34,820 nucleotides of DNA from an uncultured SAR116 cluster alpha proteobacterium (GTDB lineage Bacteria > Pseudomonadota > Alphaproteobacteria > Puniceispirillales > Puniceispirillaceae): contig CABYPW010000005.1 in NCBI GenBank assembly GCA_902520885.1, positions 103,298-138,117 on the forward strand, written 5' to 3'. The notes beneath the pieces were generated by a model. That model ran no database searches. It had not been told where the DNA came from and saw only the letters and a list, made by a program, of their open reading frames with translations. Below, piece by piece: positions 9,441 through 18,452 of the stretch. Position numbers and translations under genes: made by a program. Every line of letters starts with the position of its first letter. Position 1 is the first letter of the stretch.

Positions 9441-10820
9441 CTAAACAGCCTGTAATATTCCAGCTGAATGGTCGCGGCGCTTTTTCATTAAATTTGCTAT
9501 TAAAAAAGCTAATTCTAGTGATTGACTTGCATTAAGTCTAGGATCACAGTGTGTATGATATCTATCCCCCAAAGATTCCTCAGTTACTGAAATAACACCT
9601 CCTACACATTCTGTTACATTTTGTCCCGTCATTTCAAAATGAATACCACCTGGATAAGTACCAACTTCATCATGGGCAGAAAAGAACCCCTCAACCTCTC
9701 TCATAACATCTTCAATGCGCCGCGTTTTATATCCAGAACTCGCTTTTACAGTATTTCCATGCATAGGATCACAACACCAAACTACGTTTGCACCGGATTT
9801 ATCGACAGCACTCAATAATTTAGGCAATTTTGCTAAAACAAGGTCTGCACCCATTCTGGTAATTAGGGTTAATCTTCCAGATATATTTTCTGGATTAAGA
9901 ACTTCAATTAATTTGATTAACTCATCTGCTTCTAGAGATGGACCACATTTAATTCCAATCGGGTTTGCAATACCACGCATATATTCAACATGAGCGCCGT
10001 CTAATTGACGCGTGCGGTCACCAATCCAAACCATATGTGCTGATGTTGTAAACAGCTCTTTTGCATTCGTAATTGTATCTTTACGGGTCATTGCCTCTTC
10101 ATAATTAAGTAATAAAGCCTCATGACTAGTATAAAACTCAGTTTCCATCAAAGCTCTTGTATTATCTGAATTAACACCACAAGCAGCCATAAATTTAAGA
10201 CATTCTTCAATTTTCTCAGATAACTGCTCAAATTTCTTTGATTGTGCTGTATCTTTAACATAATCACTATTCCAGCTATGTACCTGATTCAGGTCAGCCA
10301 TCCCTCCCTGAGAAAATGCGCGCAATAAGTTTAAAGTTGATGCTGAATGGTCATAAACATTCAATAATCTTTTGGGGTCTGGTTTTCTACTTACCTCATT
10401 AAACTCAATACCATTAACCATATCACCGCGATAAGATGGAAGTTCAATGCCATCAATAACTTCTGTTGGAGAAGAACGAGGTTTAGCAAATTGGCCTGCC
10501 ATTCGGCCAACTTTTATTACAGGCAATCCCGCACCAAAAGTAAGCGCGACAGCCATTTGCAAGATCACCTTAAAACTGTCCCTAATATTGTTAGCACTAT
10601 ACTCTGCGAAACTCTCGGCACAGTCTCCACCTTGAAGCAAAAATGCTTTTCCATTTGCAACTTGCCCAAGCTTTTGTCTTAATTCCTGTACTTCTCCTGC
10701 AAATACCAAAGGAGGGCGTTTTTCAAGCATTTTTTCTACTTCATGAAGCAAAGATGCATTGGGATATTCTGGCACTTGCTTAACAGGGAAATTGCGCCAG
10801 CTATTTGGTTGCCATTTCAT
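9441..10820 (-). CDS. aroG: 3-deoxy-7-phosphoheptulonate synthase, class II (plant type)
   Basis: A 459-residue class II DAHP synthase, the first enzyme of the shikimate pathway, joining phosphoenolpyruvate and erythrose 4-phosphate. It begins [17 protein letters not shown] and contains [11 protein letters not shown] (metal-binding Cys), [35 protein letters not shown] and [18 protein letters not shown], all diagnostic of the class II type. It is unrelated in sequence to E. coli AroG; the symbol follows common alphaproteobacterial use. It is the first gene of the long minus-strand run, so the promoter should lie between 10821 and 10997. The next gene downstream, pncB, starts 34 bases on. Confidence 0.95.
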   Translation of the reverse strand: MKWQPNSWRNFPVKQVPEYPNASLLHEVEKMLEKRPPLVFAGEVQELRQKLGQVANGKAFLLQGGDCAESFAEYSANNIRDSFKVILQMAVALTFGAGLPVIKVGRMAGQFAKPRSSPTEVIDGIELPSYRGDMVNGIEFNEVSRKPDPKRLLNVYDHSASTLNLLRAFSQGGMADLNQVHSWNSDYVKDTAQSKKFEQLSEKIEECLKFMAACGVNSDNTRALMETEFYTSHEALLLNYEEAMTRKDTITNAKELFTTSAHMVWIGDRTRQLDGAHVEYMRGIANPIGIKCGPSLEADELIKLIEVLNPENISGRLTLITRMGADLVLAKLPKLLSAVDKSGANVVWCCDPMHGNTVKASSGYKTRRIEDVMREVEGFFSAHDEVGTYPGGIHFEMTGQNVTECVGGVISVTEESLGDRYHTHCDPRLNASQSLELAFLIANLMKKRRDHSAGILQAV

Positions 10821-10997
10821 ACCAACACCTATTTTTTAATTTAATATTACAAACAAAAATAATCTTTGTTTCCGCTACCCAAATGTACTGTTTTGAGCTA
10901 CTAAATGCAAATAAACTTGCCCGTTTCTTTATTTTTATTTTTATAATTTTAAAGCTATTTTACGATGTAGAGTATAATTTTATAGGAGCGCACAAGT

Positions 10998-12353
10998 TTA
11001 AACTCTTGGTGTTCGCATAGTTACAAATTCTTCAGCAGCAGTTGGATGAATGCCAACAGTGGCATCAAAATCTGATTTGGTAGCTCCCATTTTCATTGCA
11101 ATTGCAATTCCTTGCATAATTTCAGCGCAATCTGGTCCAACCATGTGCGCACCAATTACCTTATCAGTTTCATGTTCTACAACTAATTTCATATAGCTTT
11201 GTTCTGCTCGTCCTGAAATGGTATTTTTCATTGCCTTAAATTTAGACTCAAATATTAAAACACTTATATTTCTATCGATAGCCTGTTTTTCTGTTATCCC
11301 AACGCAAGCTATAGGCGGTTGACTAAATACAGCAGAGGCGATTAACTCATGAGACAATATTCTTTGATTATTTCCATAAATAGTATCTGCGAAGGCGTGG
11401 CCCTCCCCAATTGCAACAGGTGTAAGAGTTACCCTATCTGTTACATCACCTATAGCGAAAATAGATGGAACAGAAGTTTGACCATTCTCAGACACGAGTA
11501 TTTGTCCAGCATCTCCCATTTTTACTCCAATTTTATCAAGGCCTAACGATGCGGTGTTTGGTTTCCTTCCCGTAGCCGCTAAAAGTTGGTTAGTATCTAT
11601 CATCTCGTTATTATCTAAAGAAACAGATAGCTTATCTGAGTTTTTTTCAACTTTTGTAATTGAAGTATTTGGATGAAGTTTTACGCCCCTATCAGTAAGA
11701 CAGTTAGCAATGTGAGCTCTTACATCATCGTCAAACCCACGAAGAGGAAATTCGCTTCTGAAAATTAAATGAGTATCACTTCCTAGTGATGCAAAAATAC
11801 CTGCAAATTCTAACGCAATATAACCACCACCTTGAATAATAATTTTTTTAGGCAGCTCTTTCAGGTCTAACGCCTCATTTGACGTAATTGCATTTTCTGC
11901 CATCCCCTTCGTGTTTAGAATGGAGGGAACACCACCTACCGCTATAAGAATTCGTTCTGCAGTCAATGTCTTTCCATTAACTAAGACTTCATTTGGACCA
12001 ATAATAATTCCTTTTCCTTCAATTAGATCTACACCCGCATTTTCGAGTAGTTTCCTATAAATTCCTTCAAGACGCGAAATCTCAGCATCTTTCGCTGATA
12101 TAAGTGCCCCCCAATTGTGCATTAAGCCTTCAATTTGCCAGCCGAATCCCTCAGCATCAACCGCTTCGTGAGCAAAACTGGCTCCATAAACGAGTAACTT
12201 TTTCGGAACACATCCTCTAATAACGCAAGTACCTCCTAGACGGTCTTTTTCAACAATAGCAACCTTGGCCCCAAAAGAGGCTGATATTCTGCTAGCTCTC
12301 ACTCCGCCAGAGCCCGCTCCAATTACTATAAGATCATAATCATGGGTTGCCAT
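10998..12353 (-). CDS. gor: Glutathione-disulfide reductase
   Basis: A pyridine nucleotide-disulfide oxidoreductase of about 451 residues. The FAD-binding DLIVIGAGSGGVRASR opens the protein, the redox pair lies in GGTCVIRGCVPKK (Cys43 and Cys48), and GGGYIALEFAGIF marks the NADPH domain. GDVTDRVTLTPVAI is the second FAD motif, and VGIHPTAAEEFVTMR provides the C-terminal catalytic His-Glu pair. These forms favour glutathione reductase over lipoamide or mercuric reductase. The ATG at 12353 is chosen because AGGA lies seven bases before it; the ATG at 12359 lacks this. It is divergent from the acetoacetyl-CoA synthetase gene. Confidence 0.94.
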   Translation of the reverse strand: MATHDYDLIVIGAGSGGVRASRISASFGAKVAIVEKDRLGGTCVIRGCVPKKLLVYGASFAHEAVDAEGFGWQIEGLMHNWGALISAKDAEISRLEGIYRKLLENAGVDLIEGKGIIIGPNEVLVNGKTLTAERILIAVGGVPSILNTKGMAENAITSNEALDLKELPKKIIIQGGGYIALEFAGIFASLGSDTHLIFRSEFPLRGFDDDVRAHIANCLTDRGVKLHPNTSITKVEKNSDKLSVSLDNNEMIDTNQLLAATGRKPNTASLGLDKIGVKMGDAGQILVSENGQTSVPSIFAIGDVTDRVTLTPVAIGEGHAFADTIYGNNQRILSHELIASAVFSQPPIACVGITEKQAIDRNISVLIFESKFKAMKNTISGRAEQSYMKLVVEHETDKVIGAHMVGPDCAEIMQGIAIAMKMGATKSDFDATVGIHPTAAEEFVTMRTPRV

Positions 12354-12721
12354 TAGCATTCCTGCTTAGTACAAAAATAATTTAGTAATAGCCTATTTAA
12401 ACAAAGGTTGTCGAGAAACCTTATAATTTACTGGAATTATTTTTCTGTGTTCTCAACTCACATATTAAATTAAAACCAAATAAGAAGTAATTTTCAAAAT
12501 TTTTATACAAACTTATTTATTCGAATTGAATAGCATTCTTATTCTTTAAATTATTCTAGACATAGATAAAAAAATATATTGAGATAAATTTTAACTATAT
12601 TTGCAAAGCTAAATTCTACTTTCTCGTTCAAAGTGGATTGGCAAAATTCAAAATCAGTGCTTATCTACAAGCATTATCTGTAAAGAGAAAAATATAATAG
12701 TTATCATCTTAGAGTATAAAT
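12354..12721. other. 368-bp AT-rich intergenic region between divergent gor and acetoacetyl-CoA synthetase genes
   Basis: No open frame worth calling was found on either strand. A short inverted repeat, AAGGTT and AACCTT about six bases apart, lies near 12405-12424. A TATAAT hexamer at 12693-12698, about 24 bases before the plus-strand ATG, is a plausible -10 box, but no good -35 box is seen. The rest is AT-rich. It presumably holds both divergent promoters. Confidence 0.5.
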
Positions 12722-14674
12722 ATGACAGCCACTTCCATATTATGGCAACCTACCCCCTCGGAAATAGAAAAGTCAGAATTAAGTAATTTCGCAAACTGGG
12801 TGAAGTCTCATCACGGGTTTGACTGGAGAAATAAATACAGAAATTTATGGTTATGGTCAGTAGAATACCCAGACTTATTTTGGGACTCTATTTGGCAATG
12901 GCACGGTGTTATTGGGCGTAAAGGCAAGAGACTACTGATTAATAGAGATAAAATTCCTGGCGCTCAATTTTTCCCAGACTCAAGCTTAAATTTTGCTGAG
13001 AACTTGCTGATTAATGCAGATGGTCAGGCTGCGCTATCTAGTCATCATGAGGATGGCACTATTGAAACTCTTACTCGAAAAGAACTAAAGGAACGTGTCA
13101 CTGCACTTGCAGGCTGGATGCAATCCCAAGGCGTTGTCAAAGGAGATAGAGTAGCCGCTTACATCCCAAATATACGGCAGGCAGTGGAAACAATGCTTGC
13201 AGCAGCATCGCTTGGAGCCATTTATTCAAGCTGCTCTCCTGATTTTGGATTTAATGGCGTATTTGACCGCTTTAGTCAGATTGAGCCAAAATTGCTAGTG
13301 ACTGTTGATGGATATTTTTACGCAGGCAAAAAAATTAGTAGGGTAGACGTCATTCGCCAACTTATGGAAAAATTACCAAGCCTTGTTCATATTTTAGTTC
13401 ATGATTATTCAGGTAACGCATCTGATTTAGTATCTGAGCCAAAAATATCCTTATATTCAGATGCCCTTAAACATTCGCCAATAGAAGAATACACACCTGT
13501 TAAATTCAACGATCCTTTATATATACTTTATTCCTCAGGCACCACAGGTGTACCAAAATGTATTGTGCACAGTGTTGGGGGCACACTGTTGCAGCATATT
13601 AAAGAACATAGGCTTCATTCCGATATCACAAGAAATGCGTCTGTCTTTTATTTTACAACTTGTGGATGGATGATGTGGAATTGGCTAGTGTCTTCACTCG
13701 CAGTACAGGCAAAGATAGTGCTGTTTGAAGGAAACCCATTCTATCCCGGTCCAGAAAGGATATGGAAAATGGCAGAACAGGAGAAGCTTTATCTGCTTGG
13801 AACCTCTGCAAAATTTATAGATGCTTCTAGAAAATCTGGCATTTATCCAAAAAAAATCGCAAATTTAACTAATCTTAAAGTTATTTGTTCAACAGGCTCC
13901 CCTCTTAATGTAGAGGGTTTTGATTTCATTTATAAGCACGTCAAAACTAACGTACAGCTTGCTTCCATTTCTGGCGGAACGGATATTGTATCCTGTTTTG
14001 TGCTTGGTTGCCCAACACGACCAGTTTATGCAGGCGAAATACAATGTAGAGGGCTTGGCATGGATGTGGTAATTCTTTCTGAACAGGGAATAAGTCTAAA
14101 AGGTGAACAGGGTGAATTATGCTGTAAATCTGCTTTCCCATCTATGCCAATAGGGTTTTGGAACGACCCAGATGGAAGCAAGTATCATTCTGCCTATTTT
14201 GAAATGTTTGATAATGTTTGGCGTCATGGTGACTGGGCAACTCTTTCAGAAAATGATGGCATAATCATTCATGGTAGGTCGGATGCAACCTTAAACCCAG
14301 GGGGAATTAGAATTGGAACAGCGGAGATATATCGACCTGTTGAATCTTTTAATGAAATAATAGAGGCACTTGTTATTGGACAAAATATTAATGATGATGT
14401 TCGTATAATATTATTTGTTAGATTAAAAGATGGCATATTACTGGATGATGAATTAAAAAATCGACTTAAAAAGGAAATAAGAGCTAAGGCAACTCCGCGC
14501 CATGTGCCTGAAGTAATTATTGCTGTTAAAGATATTCCTCGCACTCGCTCAGGAAAAATTACTGAGCTGGCTGTTCGTGATGTAATACACAACAAAGATG
14601 TTAAAAATACAGAAGCACTGGCGAATCCTGAAGCTCTAGAGTTATTCAAAAATTTACCAGAGCTTGTTATTTAG
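12722..14674 (+). CDS. aacS: Acetoacetyl-CoA synthetase
   Basis: A 650-residue ANL-superfamily adenylate-forming ligase that activates acetoacetate to its CoA thioester. The P-loop-like YSSGTTGVPKCIVHS is at about residues 267-281, HSVGGTLLQHIKEHRLHSDI and TTCGWMMWNWLV follow, and LNPGGIRIGTAEIYR and the final PRTRSGKITELAVRD supply the hinge and the catalytic Lys. The WQPTPSEIEKSELSNFANW N terminus and the form of these motifs fit acetoacetyl-CoA synthetase rather than acetyl-CoA synthetase. In alphaproteobacteria this enzyme returns ketone bodies or PHB breakdown products to acetyl-CoA. It appears monocistronic. Confidence 0.92.
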   Translation: MTATSILWQPTPSEIEKSELSNFANWVKSHHGFDWRNKYRNLWLWSVEYPDLFWDSIWQWHGVIGRKGKRLLINRDKIPGAQFFPDSSLNFAENLLINADGQAALSSHHEDGTIETLTRKELKERVTALAGWMQSQGVVKGDRVAAYIPNIRQAVETMLAAASLGAIYSSCSPDFGFNGVFDRFSQIEPKLLVTVDGYFYAGKKISRVDVIRQLMEKLPSLVHILVHDYSGNASDLVSEPKISLYSDALKHSPIEEYTPVKFNDPLYILYSSGTTGVPKCIVHSVGGTLLQHIKEHRLHSDITRNASVFYFTTCGWMMWNWLVSSLAVQAKIVLFEGNPFYPGPERIWKMAEQEKLYLLGTSAKFIDASRKSGIYPKKIANLTNLKVICSTGSPLNVEGFDFIYKHVKTNVQLASISGGTDIVSCFVLGCPTRPVYAGEIQCRGLGMDVVILSEQGISLKGEQGELCCKSAFPSMPIGFWNDPDGSKYHSAYFEMFDNVWRHGDWATLSENDGIIIHGRSDATLNPGGIRIGTAEIYRPVESFNEIIEALVIGQNINDDVRIILFVRLKDGILLDDELKNRLKKEIRAKATPRHVPEVIIAVKDIPRTRSGKITELAVRDVIHNKDVKNTEALANPEALELFKNLPELVI

Positions 14675-14705
14675 CAATTAAAAGTGCTCAACGAAGTTCT
14701 CAAAT

Positions 14706-15209
14706 TTATCTATGTTGGCGAATAAATTCATGAATGGCGCTTGAATTTGCAAACCGTTTTTTATTTTTCTTAAGAAATGAAAGCTGTGAGGCAAGAGAGC
14801 TATCTTCAGCCTTTTTTAAATCCTTTTCATCTGGAGAAGGTCCAATTAGCTGAGGTTCACAAATATGCGTGATATAAGTATGATTTGCGCCAACTTTGTC
14901 AGCTCTAATTTTAAACTTAGATTTTTGCCCCACTGGCCATTTTTCTCTAAGAACAAGCAATAACACATAGCTTTTAAATTCTGATTTTAAATTACCTAAT
15001 ACAAATGACTCAGCAATATATGCAATATTTTCTTTCTGAGCCTGAGTTAAATTGGTATCAGCACCAACATCTAGTATTGAACCAAGCCAATTTACCTGGT
15101 CTTCTATTGTATCATGTACTTGCGGTGACATGCGTTTATTTTTGAGTTGAACTTCAAATGTCTCTATTTCGCTCTCACCCATAACAGATAATATAAATCC
15201 ATCAGACAT
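14706..15209 (-). CDS. Hypothetical protein, 167 aa
   Basis: No family was recognised. The protein is hydrophilic, with no signal peptide or membrane segment and a Lys-rich C-terminal quarter (LSFLKKNKKRFANSS). The middle LVLREKWPVGQKSKFKIRADKV region looks like a compact mixed alpha/beta domain. The ATG at 15209 is chosen over the TTG at 15218 because AAAGG lies a suitable distance before it. It sits 120 bases after the b561 cytochrome gene on the same strand and ends 31 bases from the convergent aacS stop. That it is a real gene is supported by length and frame only. Confidence 0.6.
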   Translation of the reverse strand: MSDGFILSVMGESEIETFEVQLKNKRMSPQVHDTIEDQVNWLGSILDVGADTNLTQAQKENIAYIAESFVLGNLKSEFKSYVLLLVLREKWPVGQKSKFKIRADKVGANHTYITHICEPQLIGPSPDEKDLKKAEDSSLASQLSFLKKNKKRFANSSAIHEFIRQHR

Positions 15210-15329
15210 TACGGCCAACCTTTCAAAAATAACAATGCCACGTAGAAGTAGTTTTTAATATCATCTAGTCAATCTCCGAATTCACTTTATCTGCCCCCTT
15301 AATGAAGGTTTTCATTAATTCAAAATTAT

Positions 15330-15983
15330 CTAAAAAAAAGACGGTTTTAATAAAATAAATAGAAAAGCACCCAGTAAACAGAATGATAATAACCCTAGTC
15401 CAAGTATGGTGTGACTTAATGAAATTTCTCCTCCGGGGCCCTCTGTTTCTTCTCTTGAGCCGTGTATCATTGCTGGGACCAAGTTATGGCCAACCCAAAA
15501 TCGATAAAAGGCAATTGCACTTAAATGTGTAAGCAAGATTAAAATTAAAAAAATTTCTGCATTTTTATGTAACTTAGTGGCAAGGTCACTTAATGATGGA
15601 AAAAAATGAGCAAATGGTCCATAAAATAAAATACCATCGTTTGAAAATGACCCCGTTATTGCAAACCAACTTGTAATTGAAATAAGTGCAATAGTAGCCC
15701 AACCGCCGAGAGGTGAATGCCCTGCAATAGTATGAGCCTTTCTTTTTAAAACCTGAATTACATAGGAAATAACTTTACTTGGAGATTTTATTAAATAATA
15801 AAATTTAGCAGATGGGCTTCCAATAAACCCCCAAATAAAGCGAAACACACACAAACCTAGTACAGCCATTCCAAAGAACTGATGAATGTTTCGGTCATTC
15901 CAATCAGCGGTAATATAAGCACTTACTACGCAAATAACTAACAACCAATGATACAATCTTAAAGGAAGATCCCAAACAATCAA
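15330..15983 (-). CDS. Cytochrome b561-type di-heme membrane protein
   Basis: A 217-residue integral membrane protein. The opening VWDLPLRLYHWLLV is typical of the bacterial b561/NiFe-hydrogenase cytochrome b family. His residues in YHW, in NIHQFFG and in KLHKNAEIFLILILLTHLS are candidate heme ligands on four predicted transmembrane helices, and a final hydrophobic segment ends the protein. Such proteins shuttle electrons between quinones and c-type cytochromes. The start is TTG; AGGAG seven bases upstream decides for it, and there is no nearby ATG. The redox partner is not evident from the neighbours. Confidence 0.82.
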   Translation of the reverse strand: MIVWDLPLRLYHWLLVICVVSAYITADWNDRNIHQFFGMAVLGLCVFRFIWGFIGSPSAKFYYLIKSPSKVISYVIQVLKRKAHTIAGHSPLGGWATIALISITSWFAITGSFSNDGILFYGPFAHFFPSLSDLATKLHKNAEIFLILILLTHLSAIAFYRFWVGHNLVPAMIHGSREETEGPGGEISLSHTILGLGLLSFCLLGAFLFILLKPSFF

Positions 15984-16053
15984 CTCTATTCTCCTACTGT
16001 TTTCTTTATTGAAAACTTGAAAATACGATGATTTTAATATAGCAGAAAATATT

Positions 16054-16686
16054 ATGTCGAAGAAGTTCCAATTAAAAATCGCTCAAGCGTTAGATAAACT
16101 AGGCAAACTCGATAAGGACATAAAGGAGGCCGTAAAATTTTATGGTTATCCTGAAGAAAGAAAGATGCCTGCATCATTTGAAACCCTTACACGTATAATA
16201 ATAGGACAACAGATATCTCGAAAAGTAGCTGAAGCAATATGGACGAGACTTAAGGAAGAAAACCTTACCATAACCAGAAATATAATTAGCTCTAATCCAG
16301 AAAAATTAATGCGAGTTGGTTTGTCGCGCAGAAAATCTGAATACATAATGGGAATAGCTAAGGCTACAACTGAAGGAAAACTGAACTTTGATGAACTAAC
16401 AAAAAAAAGTGGGGGAAAAATAAAAGAACAGCTTACTTCTTTTAGAGGGATTGGAGATTGGACTGCCGACAATTTTCGCTTATTTGCTCTTCAAGATTTT
16501 GACGCGTGGCCAGGTGGAGACTTGGCATTGCAAGAAGCAATGAAAATTTTAAAAAAATTAACCGAAAGGCCTTCTAACATAGAGATGAATAGATTATCAG
16601 AACCATGGTCTCCTTACCGAGGTGCAGGTGCATTAATGCTGTGGCATATATATGCAAGAATAAAAAGAAATGGGAAGCCGATTTAA
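16054..16686 (+). CDS. DNA-3-methyladenine glycosylase, AlkA-like HhH-GPD protein
   Basis: A 210-residue DNA repair glycosylase of the helix-hairpin-helix GPD superfamily. ARIIIGQQIS-type sequence (LTRIIIGQQISRKVA) near residue 45 opens the domain, the hairpin is LTSFRGIGDWTADNF, and DAWPGGDLALQEAM provides the Gly-Pro-Asp region with the catalytic Asp. SEPWSPYRGAGALMLWH matches AlkA-type enzymes. They excise alkylated bases such as 3-methyladenine. The E. coli AlkA N-terminal domain is absent, as in the common short bacterial forms. It is convergent with the SRAP gene, 7 bases apart. Confidence 0.88.
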   Translation: MSKKFQLKIAQALDKLGKLDKDIKEAVKFYGYPEERKMPASFETLTRIIIGQQISRKVAEAIWTRLKEENLTITRNIISSNPEKLMRVGLSRRKSEYIMGIAKATTEGKLNFDELTKKSGGKIKEQLTSFRGIGDWTADNFRLFALQDFDAWPGGDLALQEAMKILKKLTERPSNIEMNRLSEPWSPYRGAGALMLWHIYARIKRNGKPI

Positions 16687-16693
16687 GACATTA

Positions 16694-17323
16694 TTAAATT
16701 TTAGAAATGGGAAGTACAAGGCTAGCATTATCATTTACGACATTACCAACTTGTGATGATACTTCATGCCAATGAAAGAAATGGCTCTCTGGAGAAAATA
16801 GGCACTCTTTTGGTATGTTTTCTGTGATTCCAAGCCAAATAGACCAAAATTTCCTCTTTAAAAGTAAAGGTGTTCTATGATGTATCTCTGAAAGTGCCCC
16901 TTTTGCAGAACCCGTTAAGATTACAAAACAATTATTTTCTTTTTCCTTAAACCGCAATCCAGCGAAAGCCATTACCCTGTTATCCTTCAGGCTAATATAA
17001 TAAGGTGTTTTATTAGCATCCCATTCAAACCATCCTGATGCGAGCACGAGGCATCTAGCAGATTTGAAAGCCTCTTTGAACATTGGTCTCACCGTAATCG
17101 TTTCAGACCTTGCGTTAATTATTCTTTTTTTTAAGCCTGGTTCCCAAATGCCAAATTTATCCTGATTATTTAGGCTAAAGTTAAAACCATCATTACTGGT
17201 AAGCGTTAAACTAGTTTGGGAAGGAGCAATATTCCAGCGGTTAGGAAAATTTTGTTGTGTTTTGAGAGCAAAACGATCCGACAGTTCCTCATTTGTGGTA
17301 GTTAGCGCAAATCTTCCACACAT
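16694..17323 (-). CDS. SOS response-associated peptidase (SRAP/YedK-HMCES family)
   Basis: A 209-residue protein starting MCGRF. Cys2, exposed after Met removal, forms the stable crosslink to abasic sites in single-stranded DNA. RWNIAPSQT holds the conserved Asn, RCLVLASGWFEWD the conserved Trp and Glu, and EIHHRTPLLL the catalytic His. All known SRAP landmarks are present. The family shields abasic sites in ssDNA, which fits functionally with the AlkA-like glycosylase beside it, since glycosylases produce abasic sites. That functional link is an inference from adjacency. Confidence 0.92.
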   Translation of the reverse strand: MCGRFALTTTNEELSDRFALKTQQNFPNRWNIAPSQTSLTLTSNDGFNFSLNNQDKFGIWEPGLKKRIINARSETITVRPMFKEAFKSARCLVLASGWFEWDANKTPYYISLKDNRVMAFAGLRFKEKENNCFVILTGSAKGALSEIHHRTPLLLKRKFWSIWLGITENIPKECLFSPESHFFHWHEVSSQVGNVVNDNASLVLPISKI

Positions 17324-17469
17324 TTTTATTTCGTCCTATATTATTAATCTATTTAAAATTCAAAATATGTAATTATTTTATAAGACTAAGATATCTCGCT
17401 TGAAAACAACATGGTAAACATCTTACTCTAAACACCACTCCTATCTCGTAAACAAAATTAAATGATGTC

Positions 17470-18417
17470 ATGATACTCGCACCCCAAAACCAATATAAAA
17501 CAATTGAACGTGCTGGACTAGCCCTGAGACAAGGAAAATTAGTGGTTTTTCCTACTGAAACTGTTTATGGAATTGGCGCAGCTTCAAATAATCCAAACGC
17601 CGTCGCAAAGCTATACGAGGTAAAAAAAAGACCACAGTTTAATCCATTGATTGTACACTGTGCTAATAAAGAAATGGCATTTAAGCTGGTTAAAGTAACC
17701 AAAACTGCTAAGCAATTAGGTGATATTTTTTGGCCGGGCCCATTGAGCCTTGTACTTACCTGCCTTGACAATAGTCCCATCTGTTCTCTCGCTAGAGCCG
17801 GTTTGGATAGTGTTGCTTTGAGAGTCCCAAGTCACCCAATATGCAAAAAATTGTTAGAAATCGCAGGCGTGCCCATTGTTGCGCCATCTGCCAATCCCAG
17901 TGGTAAACTTAGCCCAACAAAAGTAAATCATCTCGATGAGGCGCTTATTTCACATTGCACTGAAGTTATTGATGCTGGTACATGCAGTGCCGGCATTGAA
18001 TCCACGATTATTGATGCACGAAATGAAGCACCCGTCATTCTCCGAACTGGACCAATAACAAATCTTGATATAAAAACTCAGACTAATATGCATTGTGTAT
18101 ATCCAAAATCAAAACAAGGAAATAGCCCAATCGCTCCTGGCCAACTTGAAAGCCATTATGCACCATTTGCAAATGTCAGAATTAATGCAACCAATAAGAA
18201 GAAAGGGGAAATATTTGTCGGTTTCAACACTCCAAATGCTGATTTACATTTAACTGAAACTGGAGACCTCATCGAAGCTGCCGCAAAATTATTTGACTTG
18301 CTGCATGCTGCAGACAAAATGAATCCTATAAGTATAGCCGTTGCTCCTATTCCAAATATTGGTATCGGAGAAGCCATAAATGAGAGACTTGCTCGCGCTG
18401 CAGCACCTAGGAATTGA
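17470..18417 (+). CDS. tsaC: Threonylcarbamoyl-AMP synthase, Sua5-type
   Basis: A 315-residue protein with an N-terminal YrdC domain (about residues 10-200) and the C-terminal Sua5 extension. GKLVVFPTETVYGIGA, KKRPQFNPLIVHC and VPIVAPSANPSGKLSPT form the threonine, bicarbonate and ATP site. APGQLESHYAPFANVRI is the linker typical of Sua5 forms. It makes the activated intermediate for t6A at position 37 of ANN-decoding tRNAs. It is followed after 35 bases by an FAD-linked dehydrogenase on the same strand. Confidence 0.94.
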   Translation: MILAPQNQYKTIERAGLALRQGKLVVFPTETVYGIGAASNNPNAVAKLYEVKKRPQFNPLIVHCANKEMAFKLVKVTKTAKQLGDIFWPGPLSLVLTCLDNSPICSLARAGLDSVALRVPSHPICKKLLEIAGVPIVAPSANPSGKLSPTKVNHLDEALISHCTEVIDAGTCSAGIESTIIDARNEAPVILRTGPITNLDIKTQTNMHCVYPKSKQGNSPIAPGQLESHYAPFANVRINATNKKKGEIFVGFNTPNADLHLTETGDLIEAAAKLFDLLHAADKMNPISIAVAPIPNIGIGEAINERLARAAAPRN

Positions 18418-18452
18418 AATTAAGAATTGGTTCAGACGGAATTAGGACATAA

